A DNA stretch of 64,000 bases from assembly GCF_026109735.1 (NCBI RefSeq), contig NZ_CP069620.1:992001-1056000 (forward strand), read 5' to 3'. Shown here in pieces: positions 62,354 through 64,000 of the stretch. Source of the DNA: Salinimicrobium tongyeongense. GTDB taxonomy: Bacteria; Bacteroidota; Bacteroidia; Flavobacteriales; Flavobacteriaceae. Within the stretch, counting starts at the first letter, position 1; the number at the start of each line of letters is the position of its first letter. Under the pieces are notes generated by a model. The model did not search any database, was not told the origin of the DNA, and saw only the letters and a program-made list of their open reading frames with translations. The translations under genes and the position numbers were made by a program.

Positions 62354-62379
62354 AAATCCCGATGCTTACATCGGGATTT
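62354..62379 (-). terminator. Attenuator terminator of the aromatic operon
   Basis: On the minus strand AAATCCCGATG (62379-62369) pairs perfectly with CATCGGGATTT (62364-62354), 4-nt loop TAAG, with an uninterrupted run of T extending to 62348. It sits between the leader reading frame and the pheA ATG (62335). The 7-nt UCCCGAU of its 5' arm (62376-62370) is complementary to AUCGGGA in leader codons 21-23 (62416-62410), giving a competing antiterminator. Confidence 0.85.
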
Positions 62380-62398
62380 CAGTTATAATATTGGTTAA

Positions 62399-62476
62399 TT
62401 ATACGGCACTCCCGATCTTATCTCTGAAATAGAAATAAAAGTAATACCAGGCGTTCCAGATAAATAAATTGTTCAT
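62399..62476 (-). CDS. Aromatic-rich leader peptide of the pheA operon
   Basis: A 25-codon frame ATG (62476-62474) to TAA (62401-62399), residues MNNLFIWNAW then YYFYFYF, then RDKIGSAV. Ten residues are aromatic, eight of them consecutive (WYYFYFYF, 10-17). Length, position between a promoter and a terminator, and composition match leader peptides of attenuated amino acid operons. Stalling at residues 10-17 would leave codons 21-23 free to form the antiterminator; fast translation to the stop would cover them and allow termination. Too short for routine gene calling. Confidence 0.85.
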   Translation of the reverse strand: MNNLFIWNAWYYFYFYFRDKIGSAV

Positions 62477-62494
62477 TTTTCTCTTTGTGAAAAG

Positions 62495-62523
62495 CTAATG
62501 TAGCATATATTTTCAAAAAACAA
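62495..62523 (-). promoter_or_regulatory. Promoter of the aromatic operon leader
   Basis: On the minus strand TTG (62523-62521), an 18-nt spacer and TACATTAG (62502-62495), close to the Bacteroidetes TTTG/TAnnTTTG pattern. The predicted start (about 62488) leaves a 5' leader of about 12 nt before the leader-peptide ATG. Confidence 0.5.
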
Positions 62524-62639
62524 TGTTTTTTCCTGAAAAAACAACGAGAACGATTTCGCTAATTTTAACAACATTTGAATTCTTCTGAATAATTTTCTGC
62601 CTTATAAAAAAGATGATTTACTTTTGAAAAAAAGCTGTT

Positions 62640-63539
62640 ATGTCAATACTGGTAAACAAGGTCTCTAAGTACTACGGAGAACAAAAAGCCCTCGATGAAG
62701 TTTCCTTTTCCATCCAAAAAGGGGAAATTGTGGGGTTCTTAGGCCCCAATGGCGCAGGAAAGTCTACACTTATGAAGATCCTTACCGGTTATTTACAACC
62801 TTCTTCGGGAGAAGCCACTGTAAACGGCTTTGCCCTTGAAGAAGATTTGCTGCAGGCACAAAAAAGCACCGGATACCTCCCCGAGCACAACTCCCTTTAT
62901 ACCGAAATGTATGTGCGGGAATACCTGGAGTTTAACGCCCTTATATATAAGGTACCAAAAAGCCGTATTGAAGAGGTTATTCTCCAAACCGGACTTCTAC
63001 CCGAAGCCAATAAAAAGATCGAGCAGCTCTCTAAAGGTTACCGGCAGAGAGTAGGCCTGGCTAATGCACTTCTGCACAACCCCGATGTGCTCATCCTCGA
63101 TGAACCCACCACAGGCCTCGATCCCAACCAGCTGGTAGAGATCAGGGAATTGATCAAAACAATTGGAAAGGAAAAAACCATCTTTCTCTCCACCCACATT
63201 ATGCGGGAAGTAGAAGCTTTGTGTGAGCGGGTGATCATCATCAACCACGGAAAAATTGTTGCCGATAAAAGGTTGGAGGAGCTGCGCGATGAGCAGATGC
63301 AGATCATTGAAGTGGAGTTTGATTACCGAATTGAAGAAGTTGCCCTCAATCGCCTGCCTCACCTTATGGACCTCAGGAACACCGGCGGATTCGTTTATGA
63401 ACTCTATTTTGACACTGAAAAAGACATGCGCCCTACCGTTTTTGATTTTGCACATGACAATGGATTGAAGACCTTACAGCTCAACCGGAAGAATAAGAAC
63501 CTGGAGAATTTATTTTCAGAGCTAACGCTGAAGAAGTAG
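62640..63539 (+). CDS. gldA: Gliding motility ABC transporter ATPase GldA
   Basis: A 299-aa cytoplasmic ABC ATPase. Walker A GPNGAGKST (35-43), Q-loop region, signature LSKGYRQRVGLANAL, Walker B VLILDEPTTGLD and the H-loop STH are intact; the C-terminal extension (VEFDYRIEEVALNRL...) resembles GldA. The start SILVNKVSKYYGEQKALDEVSF is close to the known Flavobacterium GldA. It would work with the membrane proteins GldF and GldG, not encoded in this window. A generic ABC-2 exporter ATPase is the alternative. Followed by a strong terminator. Confidence 0.88.
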   Translation: MSILVNKVSKYYGEQKALDEVSFSIQKGEIVGFLGPNGAGKSTLMKILTGYLQPSSGEATVNGFALEEDLLQAQKSTGYLPEHNSLYTEMYVREYLEFNALIYKVPKSRIEEVILQTGLLPEANKKIEQLSKGYRQRVGLANALLHNPDVLILDEPTTGLDPNQLVEIRELIKTIGKEKTIFLSTHIMREVEALCERVIIINHGKIVADKRLEELRDEQMQIIEVEFDYRIEEVALNRLPHLMDLRNTGGFVYELYFDTEKDMRPTVFDFAHDNGLKTLQLNRKNKNLENLFSELTLKK

Positions 63540-63540
63540 G

Positions 63541-64000
63541 GTTTTTCTACCCGACCTGCAAGGTTTTGAAAACCTTGCAGGTCTATATTTTTTGATCAAC
63601 CTAAAGGTAAAAAAGACCTGGCAGACCGATGATATTACGAAACGATCTGCAAATTCCTGCCATTTCGGAATTTAGAATTGGGCTAAAGCCCTGGGTGAAG
63701 ATCCTCTTTATTATCCCCGACTTAAAAGTCGGGGCAATTAATTTCTGTGGAATTTTAAATAACAACCAAAACCTACAAGGTCAGAAAAAGACCCTGCAGG
63801 TTTGATGATAACCCGGCACGGATTTCAAATCCGCGCCAACTAATCAAAACCGCAACAAGGAGAAACGGAAACAGATAACGCGGATCTGTGATCCGTGCTG
63901 ATTTCCAGCAACTAAACCTAACAGGTTTTAGAAACCTGTTAGGTTTGAATACGAAAACCTTCAAACAATTTCAAGTATTTGTCGCGGATTGTAAATCTGC
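63541..64000. repeat. Cluster of palindromic dispersed repeats
   Basis: At least eight short inverted repeats and no credible gene. There are three of the AACCT(G/A)CAAGGTT type (63553-63583, 63769-63802, 63914-63946), GGGCTAAAGCCC (63680-63691), CCCCGACTT/AAGTCGGGG (63715-63734), and three GCGGATT..AATCCGYGC palindromes (63817-63838, 63879-63900, 63982-64000, the last cut by the window end). Such arrays are widespread in Bacteroidetes and often lie near REP-associated tyrosine transposases. Confidence 0.7.
63553..63583 (+). terminator. Terminator after gldA
   Basis: A perfect 15-bp palindrome, GACCTGCAAGGTTTT (63553-63567) with its complement at 63569-63583, followed by TATATTTTTT. It lies 13 nt after the gldA stop and also belongs to the AACCTGCAAGGTT repeat family. 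Confidence 0.8.

Larger units (their letters stand above)
62336..62639. other. Divergent control region pheA operon / gldA
   Basis: About 300 nt without a routine gene. From left to right it holds the attenuator terminator, the leader reading frame and its promoter (all minus), then a plus-strand TACTTTTG (62619-62626) that fits the -7 consensus and lies 13 nt before the gldA ATG. Nothing else was recognised. Confidence 0.6.

Noticed and set aside
63773-63964. A 63-codon minus-strand frame in the repeat cluster
   Set aside because: It is composed of the palindromic repeats themselves and has low-complexity translation.
63541-64000. CRISPR-like array at the right edge
   Set aside because: The repeats are palindromes of three different families with irregular spacing and no uniform spacers or cas genes.

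Overview
The window is a contiguous chromosomal segment of a Bacteroidetes bacterium, almost certainly a marine- or soil-type Flavobacteriaceae (Gramella/Salegentibacter/Salinimicrobium-like). The evidence is the gliding genes gldA, gldB and gldC, SusC/SusD pairs, -7 promoter boxes of the TAnnTTTG type, and a division/cell-wall cluster ending in an FtsZ with a very long acidic tail. The genus cannot be fixed from the sequence alone. No rRNA, tRNA, CRISPR array, phage or complete insertion sequence was seen.

Layout. (1) 1-16103, minus strand: a GatB/YqeY protein cut by the window edge, then the complete dcw cluster, in transcription order mraZ-rsmH-ftsL-ftsI-murE-mraY-murD-ftsW-murG-murC-ftsQ-ftsA-ftsZ. 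Most neighbours overlap or nearly touch. murC carries a single frameshift at a run of seven G. Three ACCAC repeats at 10-bp spacing overlap the mraZ promoter and look like the MraZ operator. (2) 16390-23793: an alpha/beta hydrolase with engB, gldC-gldB opposite nadE, an atypical response regulator, DnaG primase without zinc ligands, a type II toxin-antitoxin pair and the remains of a second toxin. (3) 23904-26260: an ECF sigma factor, a probable anti-sigma factor and an outer-membrane beta-barrel protein. (4) 26469-47249: a polysaccharide utilisation region. On the plus strand are an esterase and a GH2-malectin enzyme. On the minus strand are a propeller/LuxR membrane regulator, SusC, SusD, a double-LamG lipoprotein, two GH144-type lipoproteins, an esterase, a GH43-discoidin-FN3 protein and a GH3 beta-glucosidase. 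The paired GH144 enzymes plus GH3 suggest beta-1,2-glucan as the substrate. (5) 47427-58270: housekeeping genes (polyprenyl synthase, rlmN, queA, aroA, MazG-like, two DUF3857 proteins, dtd, rsgA). (6) 58428-62476: an aromatic amino acid operon, pheA-aminotransferase-tyrA-aroF/chorismate mutase. (7) 62640-64000: gldA, then a cluster of palindromic repeats.

The most striking find is in region 6. Upstream of pheA lies an unlisted 25-codon reading frame (62476 to 62399, minus) with eight aromatic residues in a row (WYYFYFYF). It is followed by an 11-bp rho-independent terminator directly before the pheA start codon. The late leader codons contain a heptamer able to pair with the 5' arm of the terminator, as an antiterminator would. 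This is the layout of a ribosome-mediated transcription attenuator sensing Trp, Tyr and Phe together, controlling the DAHP synthase, chorismate mutase, prephenate dehydratase/dehydrogenase and aminotransferase steps.

Other points worth attention are a glutamate in place of the phospho-accepting aspartate in a NarL-type regulator, the loss of all four CHC2 zinc ligands in DnaG, a recurring palindrome (CAAAAATGNCATTTTTG) at gene ends, and direct TGATGTAG repeats upstream of susC.
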